Shown here: piece after piece, positions 11,819 through 23,735 of the stretch
Layout: each line of letters starts with the position of its first letter
Numbering within the stretch: position 1 is the stretch's first letter
From: Schizophyllum amplum
Taxonomy: Eukaryota > Basidiomycota > Agaricomycetes > Agaricales > Schizophyllaceae
Length of the DNA: 64,000 nucleotides
Direction of reading: 5' to 3'
NCBI GenBank assembly: GCA_007026445.1
Contig: VDMD01000027.1
Location: forward strand, 62,001 to 126,000
The notes under the pieces: model-generated
Database searches by the model: none
What the model saw: the letters and a program-made list of their open reading frames with translations, nothing else
Told to the model about the DNA's origin: nothing
Program-made: the position numbers and the translations under genes

Positions 11819-13048
11819 ATGTCTCCTCGCGCGTCGCTATCATAACAGGTGCCTCTCGAGGCATAGGCCGCGCTGTCGCCCTACAGCTCGCCGACGACGG
11901 TCTCGACTCACATTGAAGACTTGCCACAGATGAAGGACAGCTGGAAGAGGTGCGCCGCGAGATTGAGGCCAAGGCAAGAAGACCCTCATTGTCCTCGGCG
12001 ACGTATCCTTGGAGCCGGATGTCGTGCGCCTAGTCGACGAGACTGTCGAGCACTTTGGTAGACTGGACGTCGTGAGTCGCCTACACCCAAATCTATCCAA
12101 CAGTATAGACTGATACCCATTAGATGATCGCCAATGCCGGGATCGTAATCGCCAAGCCTGTGGTGGAAAGTGCGCGCCCAAAAGCTAGCGCGATCCAGCC
12201 TCGACATACTGACACCTGGCCAGCGAGCGTAGAAGACTGGCATCGCATACACAACATCAACGGTCTCGGCCTCTTCCTCTGCTACAAGCACGCTGCGATC
12301 AAAATGCAACAGCTGGGAAACAAATCGGGCGCATCGTTGGCGCATCCTCAGTCGCTGGCAAATTGGGTACGTATCACCGACGCCCCGTTGTACGTGACAA
12401 CTGACAACCCTTCAACCGAAATTTCAGGCGAACCTTTCGCCGCCGCATACAGCCAGACCAAGTTTGGCGTTCGCGGTCTTACGCAGGCACTCGGTAGCGA
12501 TTTTCCCCATCCTGCGTAGCGCAGTCCTTGACAGCTTCCAAGCCGGCGAACTGGCGAATACGGGCATTACTGTCAACTGCTACTGCCCAGGTGCGTCAAG
12601 GGCGTGTATGGTATGTGACGGGCTTCCGACTTATGCACTTCAGGCGCAATCGACACGATCATGCGTAAGCCGTCTTCCATAGCGGGTCTTACCTAGTGAC
12701 TTACTGCTCATCCAGTCCGCGAGCTAGCTGAAGGTGCTGGTGGTGTCGACCCATTCTATGCTAAAGTACGTGTCCCATTCTATTCTTCTATCGTATAGAC
12801 TAATGCGGCCACAGGAGAAAGACAAGATTCTAGTAGGACGTCTCGGAACGCCGGAGGATATCTCGAACGTAGTCTCCTTCCTCGTATCGCCAAAGTCACA
12901 ATTCATTACGGGTGCGTTCCATCCTTGCTTGTCATTTGACCAACTGAATCGGTTACCGCAGGACAATCAGTACGTGTCTCCGTATCTTGGAGAACGAAGA
13001 CTGACGGACAAACAGATGCACGCAAACGGTGGACGGGTCATGGATTGA
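11819..13048 (+). pseudogene. SDR oxidoreductase, acetoin/diacetyl-reductase type, copy 1 (frameshifted)
   Basis: Spliced pieces match copy 2 throughout: IITGASRGIGRAVALQLADD, VLGDVSLEPDVVRLVDETVE, MIANAGIVIAKPVVES, DWHRIHNINGLGLFLCYKH, YSQTKFGVRGLTQAL, GELANTGITVNCYCPG, AIDTIMLRELAEGAGG, VGRLGTPEDISNVVSFLV, and the terminal HANGGRVMD. The TGxxxGxG cofactor site and YxxxK catalytic pair are present. One-base losses appear just after the ATG (codons 3-4), again in the stretch after DDGLD, and before IVGASSVAGK (about 12330), so no intact frame exists. Known members reduce diacetyl or acetoin with NAD(H). I read it as a decaying tandem copy, unless the assembly has indels. Confidence 0.75.
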
Positions 13049-13587
13049 ACTGCGCATCCGACGCGGTTGTAAAAATACTTCTTTGGTACTTCAGTCTTCA
13101 CTCTCTGTCCTGGTGCTTATCGCAGTCGAGCTTTCAAACCTCCCAGTCGCGGTCCGCACCGATGCTCTTGACTGTCGTCATGATTATCGATTCCATTCCA
13201 GTGGGAATTGCTCACCACGTTTCTTCCCACATCATCGCCTATTATTCCTCCATAGGTAACTTCAGCAGGCCCGCAGTCAATCCTTGTGGTTCGTGAGAGG
13301 CCGATACCACCCAAGAGATGGATCATCAACCCTCGTGCGCTCTTCATGTTCAGATCGGGCACCTCGTTTCGCCCACTGACCGCACCACATTCACGCTTCC
13401 TTGATCGTGCAGATAGACCTGAGGCTGAGATGTAGTCTCGCCATCATTTTCCTGCGGACGACGATGCATCCATTGATCTCCGGCTTCAAGACCTCCGTGC
13501 CCGTCGTGGACAGATGATATGCCTTATATGCGAACACTCACGGCACCTGAGGCTGTGCACGCCCTTTCCCTTCCTACGTTCATCATC

Positions 13588-14863
13588 ATGTCTTCTTCGC
13601 GCGTCGCAATCGTAACGGGTGCCGGTCGTGGCATAGGCGCGCCATTGCTCTCCAGCTCGCCGACGACGGCCTCGACATTACGCTGTACGACCTGCCGCAT
13701 ATGAAAGATCACCTGGAGGGGGTGCGCCAAGAGGTCGAGGCGAAGGGCAGGAAGGCTCTTATCGTTCTCGGCGACGTGTCGTCTGAGCCGGACGTTATAC
13801 GCCTGGTCGACGAGACGGCCGAGCATTTTGGAAGACTGGACGCTGTGAGTTGCCGCTGCTTATATGTTAGCAGGGACTATCGAAGTGCTTACCTCGCGCC
13901 AGATGATCGCCAATGCGGGGATCATGTTTTCCAAGCCTCTGGTAGAAAGTACGTGCCTCAGAGCTAGGGAATCTTCGCGCTCCTTGCACTGACATCCTAA
14001 TCTGCAGCGACTGTAGAAGAATGGCACCACGTACACAAGATCAACGGTCTCGGCCTCTTCCTCTGCTATAAGCACGCTGCAATCAAGATGCAACAGCTAG
14101 GGACCGAAAGCGGACGCATAGTAGGCGCGTCTTCCGTCGCTGGTAAAGTCGGTACGTATCTCTAGCTCAGAGTCCCGCATAGCATGCAGCCACTCAGCTG
14201 ATGTTTACTAGGCGAACCATTCTGTGCTACATACAGCCAGACCAAGTTCGGTGTTCGTGGTCTAACGCAGGCGCTCGGTAAGGACGGTGATTGTCCTGCA
14301 AGCGGTCGTGGTCGCTAACAGCTTACAAGCGGGCGAATTGGCTAACACAGGCATCACTGTCAACTGTTATTGCCCAGGTGCGTCAAGGGAATATACAGTG
14401 CGCGGCATGGTTTCTTACACATCCCTCGGATTCTAGGTGCAATAGACACCAACCTACGTGAGGCGTCCCTTTTGTCAGGTCTCGCGCCTCGTGACTGACT
14501 GCATTGCCTCCCGTACAGTTCGCGAGCTAGGCGAAGGTACTGGCGACAAAGACAAGCTCTATGCCGATGTACGCGTCCAAGTACTTTCACCTTTCGGGGA
14601 AATTGACTTCAATCATTCTAGGAAAAGAACAAGACAATGGTAGGACGTCTCGGGACGCCCGAGGATATCTCGAACGTCGTTTCGTTCCTCGTGTCGCCCA
14701 AGTCGCAGTTCATCACGGGTGCGTTGGCTCGTTTGGTTGGTTTTCATTGACCGCACATCTGAACCGACTTTTGCAGGACAATCGGTACGTAGGTTTGCAT
14801 GTCGTGGAACAGGAATTGACGCATGGACAGATACACGCAAATGGTGGACGGGTCATGGAATGA
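13588..14863 (+). pseudogene. SDR oxidoreductase, acetoin/diacetyl-reductase type, copy 2 (one frameshift)
   Basis: Ten exons by splice logic: 13588-13844, 13903-13948, 14008-14151, 14212-14277, 14330-14377, 14437-14457, 14519-14568, 14622-14718, 14777-14784, 14831-14863. Key parts: MSSSRVAIVTGAGRGIG, LYDLPHMKDHLEGVRQ, MIANAGIMFSKPLVE, GLGLFLCYKHAAIKMQQLG, GRIVGASSVAGKVGEPF, YSQTKFGVRGLTQAL (catalytic Tyr/Lys) and VGRLGTPEDISNVVSFLV. Everything is in frame except one missing base directly after the Gly motif (about 13640, GGCATAGGCGCGCC where copy 1 has GGCATAGGCCGCGC). That would abolish the protein. With only this lesion, a sequencing error or allele is quite possible. 10 exons for about 255 aa is very exon-dense. 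Confidence 0.78.
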
Positions 14864-15075
14864 ACGGGGTCGTCTAGGCTGTACTTACTGTACTTACTTA
14901 TAGGAGCCAGGGCGTCATAAGCGTTCTTCGAAGCTGGAATACTCCTGCGCAGTACTCTGATGAAGCCGGCGAGGTATGGTGTGTATACCAGATGATATCT
15001 GGCCATAGTACTCGCGAGGTCTAGCTGCCGAGTTCAGTGAATGGTGGCAGACAGACTGTATTAGTTCGTCGTATA

Positions 15076-16197
15076 CTACTGGAAAATCCTAGCGACTGGG
15101 ACCTCTTCGTTCGTGACGGGATCCACGACACCCAGAGACTTCCAGACGTTGTGCCAAGTATCCAGCCACGGCAAAAGTGTCTGCGACTCTTGCAGTTCCG
15201 CCTCTTGCACCAGCCACAGCGACCAACTCAACCACTTGTCGTACGCCTCCTCAGGATGCTTCCCGCGATTGATGGATCCCTCGCGGCTGTTTTTTGTCAC
15301 GAGGTTCCTCAAGAAAGGCATAAGGGTCTCCGCGACGTTCTCCGCATCCTTGTCCCCATGTTGGCGACACGCCGCGACGAGGATGCTGCACGAGACGAGG
15401 TCTGTGGCGACCGGGGGGAGGTCGTACACCTTGTACAAGGTGGTGACGGCGACGATGTTGGAAATGGAGTCATGAAGGAGGAGGGAGTAGAGCAGTGTCC
15501 GGCCGCCTTCGAGAGTGAGGGGCATGCCGTACCTGCCGAAGTCACCAAAGACCTTGACAGCGAGGGCGGGGCACTGCAACTCGTGGCACCGGCCTTAACT
15601 GTCGTAAGCATAGGTTCAGCGGGTAAGTCAAATTACGCACGGACGAACAGGTCACTAATGGTGCCATTGATATCGCGTCCACCGTCCTTCCACTGCGAGA
15701 GCAGCTCGACCACCTGCTCGAGCTGCTCCGTCTCCGTACTAAGCTGGATGAGGTGGTTCCACGCCGTCCGACGGATCTGCTCCTTCGCAATTGCAGGCCG
15801 GCGTCCTATTCTGGGCTTGACGTAGTTGTATAGCTCGTCGAACCGCTGCTGACGCGCTGCCGGCGAGAGCTTGCGCGTATTCGCGACATGCTCGTGCTTC
15901 CTGTCCACTCCTGAAGTGGCATGCTGACCCTCTACGCCCTCCATTGCGCTCTCCGCGCCGGCGCCGGCGAATAAGGAGTCTCCAGAACTGGTGTCCTCGA
16001 ATGAGAATTCATCCTCGAAAGCGGCGATTTTGCCTTTGCCCTTCTTCTTGAGCGCTGTATATCTTCTCAGTATATGTTTTCCATATTATATTACAGTGAT
16101 ACATACCAGGCGCGCTGACATGCAGCGTTCTCCGAGGAAATATACGCGCCGGACGGAGGACTGCGCGCACGGAGGCGCGCGCGATCACGCTTGCCAT
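15076..16197 (-). CDS. Putative mitochondrial helical (PPR/TPR-like) protein
   Basis: Exons (minus strand): 16197-16107, 16054-15641, 15593-15076; introns of 52 and 47 bp. The start MASVIARASVRAVLRPARIF, followed by PRRTLHVSAP, is a classical Arg-rich, acid-free mitochondrial presequence. Then come an acidic linker (FEDEFSFEDTSSGDSLFAG), a basic helix (RQQRFDELYNYVKPRIGRRP) and repeated helical units, e.g. WNHLIQLSTETEQLEQVVEL, DLFVRRCHELQCPALAVKVF, GRYGMPLTLEGGRTLLYSLL, VAACRQHGDKDAENVAETLM. The pattern suggests an alpha-solenoid protein of the mitochondrial matrix, perhaps linked to the mitoribosome or RNA. No specific family assigned; about 340 aa. Confidence 0.75.
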
Positions 16198-16814
16198 GGC
16201 CGGAGGAGGAAGGACAAAAGTGGCGTTGTTTGTCTCGGAGGTTACCGTTTCTGCGCAAAGACGCTTGGACACTTGAACTTCGTCTCCCCGTCCGCTCATC
16301 TGCGTCAATCTCCATCCACAGAAAGACAATGAATAGGTATGTCCGCGAGAAACTTTGAGCGACGCATAATCGGCTGACGACTCTCAGGGGACCTTTGATA
16401 CTTGTTCGCTGATAATTTATACTTCTTACAGGCTGAGAGCTGATCAAGCATTGTCGAGTAGACGATAGACGAGGCAGAGGTTCGTGTGGCTGCGCTATGT
16501 CTGTCGGATTCAAGCTGATCAGAGAATATACAGTACTTGCTAGATCAGATGGTAGGTCTCTCACAGCTCCACAAATTGTCAGCGCAGGAGTCCTCACATC
16601 GTCTTCAGCCGCCACCCTCCGCCGACGATGACGAGCTTGTTAAAAAGCTGCGACAGCGCCTAAAGGACCTCTTGACAGACCTGCGCACCGGCGCCGAGGG
16701 TGTGATCAAGTCATAATGCATAAGTAAGGGTCCCAGAGTAAATGTCCAGAGCAGTGCTAGTGATTAATGGCAGCTTTCTAGTTTCAATATTTTAGGTCTG
16801 TATCAACTGTACAT

Positions 16815-18821
16815 CTACTTCTTACTCAACTCCGTCTCCCTTATAAACACGGAAATAACGAGCGCAAGCCCCGCGCTGCACGTCATCACCCAGAACGTCA
16901 TGTTCAACGCGTGCTCGTACGAGTAGCGCACGATGCCGCGCGCCTCGGGGTCGAGCTCCTGGAGGTAGTCGAGCGACTCGCGGACGCGGTTGATGATCTC
17001 GTCCACATCCTGTCCGTGGAGCTTTTCGCGCAGCGTTTTCCGGAGCACGTCTTGCATGATCGTGCCTGCTATGGCGAGGCCGGTGACCTGGCCCAGGGAG
17101 CGGAAGAGGTAGGACCCTAGCGATGACGGGTCAGCGAGATACGCGGAAAACAGAATATGAACACCCACCTGCGGTCGCTATAGCCTGGTCCGCTGCACCC
17201 GCATTGGCGATAAGGGCTATAAGGTTGGTCGTCGAACCGCAACCTTGAGTAGCGCATGAGCAAACTCGCTTAGTAGCACCACAACTAAGTATCCCGACTC
17301 ACCTCCCCCTAACCCCTGCACCAGCAACCCGACCGCAAACCACACGACCGAGTGCTTCACCGTCCCCGCATTGACCGCTATCATCGCCACCCCCGCCGCA
17401 AACATCGCATAGGCACCCACCGTCAGCCTATAGTACTTCCCCGTTTTCTGAATGATCAGCCCGCCGACCAAGCTCCCCGTCGTTGACGCCGCCACGCTCG
17501 GGATGAGGTACACGCCCGCCCGCCCCGCGCTGCAGCCCATCACGGCCTGGTAGTATAGCGCGAGGTTGAAGAGCAACGGCGCTGCGGTGAAGAACTGCCA
17601 GAAGGGGGTCATCAGGCTCGCCATGAGCGTGCTGTTCCCGACGAGCCGCAGCGGCACAAAGGGCTCCGCGGCGACGCGGAACTCGATGTACAGGAACACG
17701 GGGAACGATACGGCGAAGGCGGCGAAGGAGGCGACGGTGTACTTGTCCGTCCAGGAGATATTGCCACCGCGGTCGAGGCCGAAGAGGAGGGCGAAGATGG
17801 TGGAGATGAGCATGATGGCGCCGGCGAAGTCGACGCGCTTGAGCTTCTCCTTAAAATGGGAACGGTCCGCGGAGGGGAGGTGGAGGAAGATGGCCACGGA
17901 GACGATGGCGATGGTGGCCATCGGGACTTGGATAAGGAAGCCCCTAAGCGATGTCAGTCAGCAAGCTCTCGTCCTTACGCAAAAGCTCACCATCGCCAGC
18001 CAATGCTGTCAGCCAGGATCCCTCCAAGCGGCGCACCCGTAACAGAGCCGGTGGCCCAGATGACGTTCAGGATGCCCTGCCATGTCCCGCGGGAGCGCAG
18101 GGGAACCACGTCGGACATGATGATGCTGACTACGCTGTCATGTTCGTGCAATCAGCGATGTGCTGCGCTCAAGCAATCCCAGCACGCACGTCGTCATCCC
18201 GCCACCTCCAGCGCCCGCGAACGCGCGCGCAGCGATCAACTCGGTCATGTTCCTCGCAAGACCGCAGAAGAGACAGCCTAGCGCGAACACGCTATACGCA
18301 AACAGAAGGCATGTCTTGCGCCCGAAGATGTCGCTGAGTTTTCCGTACAAAGCTCTAACGCAAAGGTAAGCCTGCCGAGGGGGGAACAGAAACGAAGGTA
18401 GGGGGCGCACTGGAAACTGGTGGCCGTAAGCATGTAGCCCGTTGCTACCCAACTAGCGTTCTGCAGCTGTTTAAGATCGCTGCCAATAGCCGCGTACGCT
18501 ATCATTCGCGGCATTAGAGGAATTGTATAGGATAAATTATGGGAGGTGTCGCACCAGAAACGACGATCGTTGTGTCCATCGCTGCCAAGAAGATTCCCAC
18601 TATCATGGGCACGATCTACACATAGCAAAAGTGCGCGTTAGCGAGCTTCGGACGCGTCGCAGATTCAATAGACGCACGATAGTGACCATAGCCGGCCTTT
18701 TCACCTCACCCGAAGCAGCGCTCTCGACATCCTCGGCTTCTGGGCGTGATGGCAGCGGCGCGGGCTCCGTGTACGATGGTTCTGGCTCAGAAGGCAGCAG
18801 CGGGGCGCGTTCCCCTGACAT
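16815..18821 (-). CDS. MFS multidrug/amino-acid transporter, DHA2 (14-TM) type
   Basis: Eight exons (minus strand): 18821-18678, 18615-18555, 18498-18411, 18354-18190, 18134-17991, 17944-17303, 17243-17169, 17116-16815, all in phase. The cytosolic N-tail is acidic (MSGERAPLLPSEPEPSYTEP, with ERAPLL resembling a dileucine vacuolar/endosomal sorting motif). TM1 IVPMIVGIFLAAMDTTIVVS carries the DHA2 motif D1. MFS motif A is LYGKLSDIFGRKTCLLFAYS; motif C-like GSVTGAPLGGILADSIGWRW is also present. Then come MATIAIVSVAIFLHLPSADR, more TM helices, and a final NMTFWVMTCSAGLALVISVF before a short basic tail. Known homologs are drug/toxin exporters and vacuolar basic amino acid transporters. The substrate cannot be told; no biosynthetic cluster is next to it. 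Confidence 0.92.
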
Positions 18822-19583
18822 CCTGCTCTTATTCTCGGAGGCGTAAACGAATTGGAGGAGGGAGGATAACGAAGAGAAGGGAATGGCGCCGCAAGATGCT
18901 ATATATCATCGCATGAGTAAGCAACGATGTCTTGCAGACGATGATGTCTCATAAATAGTATACCCATCCCGGGCCCTCTCATGTCGAACTCGAAGAAGTA
19001 GAAGACGAGATGCAAGAAACGATTTCTGCGGTGGTTCCGAGTTGCAGCCATGAGAGGAAGGAGTTGACTTACCTGGAAAGGAAAGACTCAAAAGGGCAAC
19101 CAGCGCTTGTCGCTGCTTTGGCGGAGCCGCGAATGAGCGGACTCCGTCCGACGGCGCGCGGACTTTACGTAATTTCAATGAGGCAACGGATCCTGCCGTC
19201 ACCGCTGGTTAAGTAGACCATCTCCGCGCAAAGCAGTCACTATGGTCATCATTCCCACGCCCCGCCGCCGAACGCGCCGACATGCAACGTCGCCTCAAAT
19301 GGCCGTTTTTGCAGCCGTAAGATCCCCAATATCATGTTATATGGAGGTCCTTGGAGAGGATATGAAGGCCTACATAGCACGTAAATGACACGTTGTGGTA
19401 GACGAATGGGCGGGACCTGTCGGCGCGTCCGGCGGCGGAGCGTGGGAATGATGTGGTCTTTACGTTGAGATGGTCTACTATTTTGCAAACCGCTGGAACA
19501 AGCACATTCGAAACCCATATCTTCCAAGTAAACCCATAGAGTATTACAGAACGAGAAATGGTACCAGCAAATGAAGTTGACGT
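18822..19583. other. Intergenic, no gene recognised
   Basis: Probably the promoter of the transporter on one side and the 3' region of the duplicated gene on the other. No convincing reading frame. Confidence 0.4.
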
Positions 19584-21526
19584 TCACGCCCCCCAACCAC
19601 TGCGACTGTTGGAGCGCCCCTTCTTCGGCATCCTCAAGATCTCGCGATACACACGCTTCATCTTGCTCATCCTCCGCTCCTCCTGGCTATGCACCTCGCG
19701 CTCGACCGCCTCGCGCGTCTGCTTCGCCGCATGGTACGTCTCCATCGCGCGCTGGAACTCGCCCAGCGCGACGCTCTCCTTCATCCGCGCGACCTCGAGC
19801 TTGCGCCGCGCGTTTTTCAAGTCGTCCTCCTCGTCGCTGAGCGACTCCGACTCGACGGTGACGCCCTGCTCGGAGCCGGAGCCGCCGTCGGTGGGGTCGG
19901 AGCCCCCTCCATCGGTCGGGTCAGAGCCGTCCGTGGCGTCGGATGTGCGTTGCGCGTGTGGGGTGTTCGTGCGCACGTAGAGATAGGATGATGACCGGGG
20001 GTGGCTGGCAGAGGCAGTGGTGGAGCTGCAGAGGATGTCAGGAGCAGCGACAGGGGTGACACGTCCCACTCACGCGAGAGAGACCGCCGTAGGGCTTCCT
20101 GAGGCGATGTCTGCCGTTGCCGCACGTCTGGCCATCTGCGAGGCCGACCGCGCCTCCGGCCTGACGATAGGTATGCGCATCGGCGCCGTGCCTTCGCCCG
20201 TGCGTCCCTCGCCGTCCTGCCTGACGTGAGACGGCCGCCTGCTAGACGGTCGTCCTGGATAGTCGCCGTCGAACTCGTCGAACGCGAACACATCGTACTC
20301 GTCCTCATTGATCACCTGGAAGGAAGCATTGTTCGCGGAAGACGACATCGACGCCGTGCGCGTGCGTGTCGGTGGCTGTGTCGGCGGTGGCGCGGACCGG
20401 CCATTGGTGGATGAAGCGACCTTGGCGCTGGACGAGGCTGAGACGGTGCGGCCGTTCGGCGCGAGGGAGCGCGCGAAGGATTGGTAGGGTGTGTTGCTGC
20501 GGGATGCGGTGGAGTTGGCTCGTGGCCTGCCGAGACGGCGCTGCTGCTCCAGTAAGTAATCTTGTTCGGGGGAGATGGATGGTGTCCAGATCTTGTGGTC
20601 GACAGACGAGCGGCTCTCGGGTCGATGCGAGGATGGGCGGGGGGAGTCTGGCGATCGAGTCGATCAGGACTTGGATGAGTGACGCAGCACGGGGAACTCA
20701 CGATACGAGGGGTTATGCCGCTGGGAGTAGCTGATCCCGCGGCGATGGCTGTCCTGAAAACTGCCCGAGTGCGTGTAGGAGTGGCCGCCGCCGTCCCCGC
20801 CGCCGGTCAAGCGCGCCATGCGTCGTTCCTCGCGCTCTCTTTGAATCTCGGCCTCGATCTGCTCCTCCCTGATCGTCCTGAGATGCGCGATGCTGTCGTC
20901 GAAGACCTCCTGCACGAGATTGCGCTCCAAGTCAGACCCGGCGTTCTTCAGGCCCAGCTCGCGGTCGAGGTAAGCCTCTTGTGCGAGCGAATCGAGGTCC
21001 TTTTGCACGCGCTCGCGCAGCTCCGCTTTCCACGCATCATCTGGCTCAAACTCCGCGTTCGGCTGCTGCATGGCGCGTGCGATAAGGGGGAAGGGGACAG
21101 CTGGCGAGCGCAGACGGTTATGTGGGCCGAGTAGGAGGATGCCAGCAGGCTAGTACTGGGATGGCGCCGTGACCAGCATGCAGTCGTGACGAAAGTCGGA
21201 CGCCGATAGCACGGTTGTGCGAGCCGGACAAACACGACGCGGACACGTGTGTGGAAGGTGTCTGGTCTCCCCGGGTGAGCGTGAATGAAGGCGATCGACT
21301 GATGATAGATGCACCGTGCTCAACAGCAGCGATGCTGGCGGTGGCGCGGATGCGTTTCCCATGGCACCTTCGCTCCTCCTCCTCGGTTCTATCTTGGGGT
21401 CGGACGTGCCGCATGGCTGGCAGCTGGCTTACACGATCGTCAGGAAGCGACGACACTGGGGCGTGCGCTACCCGTACTCATGATGTTCGTGCGACGACGA
21501 CGGCGGCGAGAAGGAACGTGTGCGTC
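19579..21526 (+). repeat. Segmental duplication, copy A
   Basis: Nearly identical, base for base, to 32461-34433 in direct orientation 12.9 kb away. Differences seen: 9 bp extra in A near 19605, scattered substitutions, one base less in B near 33118, and a ~21-bp insertion in B near 34040. Similarity fades after about 21526/34433. Confidence 0.93.
19584..21071 (-). CDS. Coiled-coil protein of unknown function, duplicated gene copy A
   Basis: Exons (minus strand): 21071-20702, 20647-20074, 20025-19584, in phase. About 460 aa. The N-terminal charged helix region (MQQPNAEFEPDDAWKAELRE, then DDSIAHLRTIREEQIEAEIQ) is followed by a Ser/Arg/Pro-rich disordered middle (SFARSLAPNGRTVSASSSAK), an acidic patch (FQVINEDEYDVFAFDEFDGD), tandem GSDPTDGGGSDPTDGG, and a C-terminal helix with KNARRKLEVARMKESVALGE and RRMSKMKRVYREILRMPKKG. 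The start PDDAWK..LRE resembles PDDEWKRRLRR in the gene at 59235-61265, so the two may be distant relatives, but the C-terminal domain seen there is absent here. Function unknown. Confidence 0.78.
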
Positions 21527-22319
21527 GCCCAGCTCGCCGCGCCGCCCGCCCTGGTTGCGTACCGGTCACTGGCGTGGTCACGCACTGGCTGCCTGATTCG
21601 GCGGCGTGACACCGATGTCTGTTGTTTGGCGTGTTTCTGCAACTTCTTCTTTTTGGCCTTGTCGACTTGACGCGCCGAACATCGTACGCGTCTCGGATAG
21701 TTACCAATGCACTCTAGACATGAATCTCTACAAGTTCTGTTTCTTGATCAACTCCCTCCCTTCACTCTCACTCTCGCTATGCCCTCCACCTCATCCTCCT
21801 CACCAGACATCTCGACATGTCACTTTACGGCACCCGTTACCTATACCGCCGGACTGTCCAGCTCTCACTGCATGCCACTCTCTTTACCTACCTCTCTGCA
21901 TTTATTCTCTGTGAATGACAACATATGCATCCCACACCATCTCCACTCTCAACACCCTACCTCTCCACACTCACTCTCCTTGCCTCCAACCCATTATTTC
22001 TCTCTTCCCTGTGACTCCCTCGTTTTATGATCGTTGCTGCCGGAACAAGCCCTCTGACACCACGGAACATACCATCACAGCAGGTACAAGGTCAGACACA
22101 TAGCACGAGTGTTTGTCGCAAAACCCATTGTATTCCAGCTATGGTACTGTACTACGTAGCTACTTTATTGAATCCGAGTGCCGCCCGCGCCACAAACAAG
22201 CTCTCCCTCGCGCACGCACCTCACATCCCGCGACGTCAAAGGCACCTCAAATGACACCGCGAACCCACCCAACCTCTCACGTCTCCGCATACACTGACTC
22301 ACCTCGAGTTGGGCGTGCA

Positions 22320-22970
22320 CCGGACGCCCGACGTGGAGACGCCGAGTCCATAACCCTGAGTGAGAACACCGATCGGCGGACGTCGATACGTTGCCTCACG
22401 ACTTGGTCGGCCTCTCGTTCGACTCGCCCGCCTCGTCCTCCAGCTCGCCGGACGTCGATCCGTCACCTCACCGCCTGTCGACACCGCTCGCGGGAAGCCG
22501 ATCCATTGCTTCGCGAGTTAGTCGGCCGCGTCGCGCCGCGCCCGAGCTGACCACCGAGTCGATGCCGTGTGCCTGCCGCCGTCCCCGTTTGCCCGCCGCC
22601 GTCCTCGTCTGCGAGCCGCCACCCTCGTCCTCGTCTGCGTGCCAGCCTTCGTCATCGTCTGCGAGCGAGCCCGCCACCGTCGTCGTTGTCTGCGAGCGAG
22701 CCCGCCACCGTCGTCGTTGTCTGCGTGCCAGACCCCATCATCCTAATCCTGCTCGCGGGACGTCGATACATTGCCTCACGAGTCGCTCGACCTCGCTCGC
22801 CGGAGTCGATACGTTGCTTCGTGAGTTAGTCGACATTGCCCGTGTCGTCAGTCGACATCGCCCCTGTCGTCAGTCACTCGACATCGCTCGACCTCGCCCG
22901 GCGTCAGTCACTCGCCGGCCTCGCTCGCGGGACGTCGATACATTGCCTCACGAGTTAGTCGGACACAGAG
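22320..22970. repeat. Degenerate array built on GACGTCGATACATTGCCTCA ... GAGTTAGTCG
   Basis: The unit GACGTCGATACATTGCCTCACGAGTTAGTCG recurs in variant form at about 22379, 22447, 22493, 22754, 22805 and 22934, separated by Cys/Asp-codon-like CTCGCC runs. Spacing is irregular, which suggests an old minisatellite with rearrangements. Confidence 0.7.
22640..22735. repeat. Minisatellite, about 33-36 bp unit
   Basis: Near-identical neighbouring units of TCTGCGAGCGAGCCCGCCACCGTCGTCGTTG; a third unit is partial (TCTGCGTGCCAG). Confidence 0.7.
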
Positions 22971-23017
22971 CGCGAGACGGCATGTTAGATGCGTACTCAC
23001 CACCCCCACCACCACCA

Positions 23018-23195
23018 GGAGGCGTCAGCGGCGCTCCGCGCCGCTCGCCCCGGCCCCAAATCCTCGAAAGCATCCGCTAGAATTCCCGCGCGGGTCTCAG
23101 CACAGTTGACCTCCATTTCGCATATATTTCGCCCTGGAAAGTTGGTCAGAACGTCCTCCGCTTAGACCGGTAAATCGGCTTACAGAGGTACGTGG
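23018..23195 (+). repeat. GC-hairpin repeat family, copy 1
   Basis: Begins GGCGTCAGCGGCGC TCC GCGCCGC (7-bp stem, 3-nt loop). Continues CGCCCCGGCCCCAAA, CCGCTAGAATTCCCGCGCGG, TTGACCTCCATTT, CCTGGAAAG, GGTCAGAACGTCCTCCGCTT and AGACCGGTAAA. Direct neighbour copy at 23243. Confidence 0.8.
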
Positions 23196-23242
23196 GACGG
23201 CGAGAACGCGTCGGGGAAACGTCAAGGTGCACCGCGAGCACT

Positions 23243-23420
23243 CACAAGGCGTCAGCGGCGCTCCGCGCCGCGCGCCCCGGCCCCAAAACACTCGAAGCTG
23301 TCCGCTATAATTCCCGCGCGGTTCTCAGCAGAATTGACCTCCATTTTGCATCGAAATCGGCCTGGAAAGTCGGTCAGAACGTCCTCCGCTTAGACCGGTA
23401 AAATAGACTTACAGGGGGGT
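23243..23420 (+). repeat. GC-hairpin repeat family, copy 2
   Basis: Same order of blocks as copy 1, about 225 bp downstream, with about 85-90% identity judged by eye. Confidence 0.8.
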
Positions 23421-23609
23421 CGGGATGTGGAGTAGAGGCTCGGGGGAGGACGGCAGATGACTGCCGGGGCGTCATCCGCGCAGTCGGCGAGGGTGTTGTT
23501 GGTCGGCGGCGTCGCCGTCCATGTTCGCAGCCCCTTGGTATTCGGAGAAGTCTAGAACGTTGTCAGTGTCGGTACGGCTTGGACTGAATACAAAACTCGC
23601 GAAAATACC

Positions 23610-23735
23610 CGGGTGCAAAAAAGTTCTCGGCGGCACTGCGCGCCGTCCTCGAGAATTCCCGCGCGGAGGTCGCACATTAATGATGTTCGGTATGCCTGCA
23701 AAGGTCGTCAGAATCGATGCCGCGTGGACATCGTA
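23610..23735 (+). repeat. GC-hairpin repeat family, diverged copy 3
   Basis: Retains GGCGGCACTGCGCGCCG, CTCGAGAATTCCCGCGCGG and AAAGGTCGTCAGAA in the same order as copies 1 and 2. The middle is diverged. Confidence 0.5.

Noticed and set aside
15037..15825. 262-aa plus-strand frame
   Set aside because: Antisense of the mitochondrial-type gene, whose minus-strand exons splice in frame.
17566..18337. Plus-strand frames over the transporter
   Set aside because: Shadows of the well-supported eight-exon MFS gene on the minus strand.
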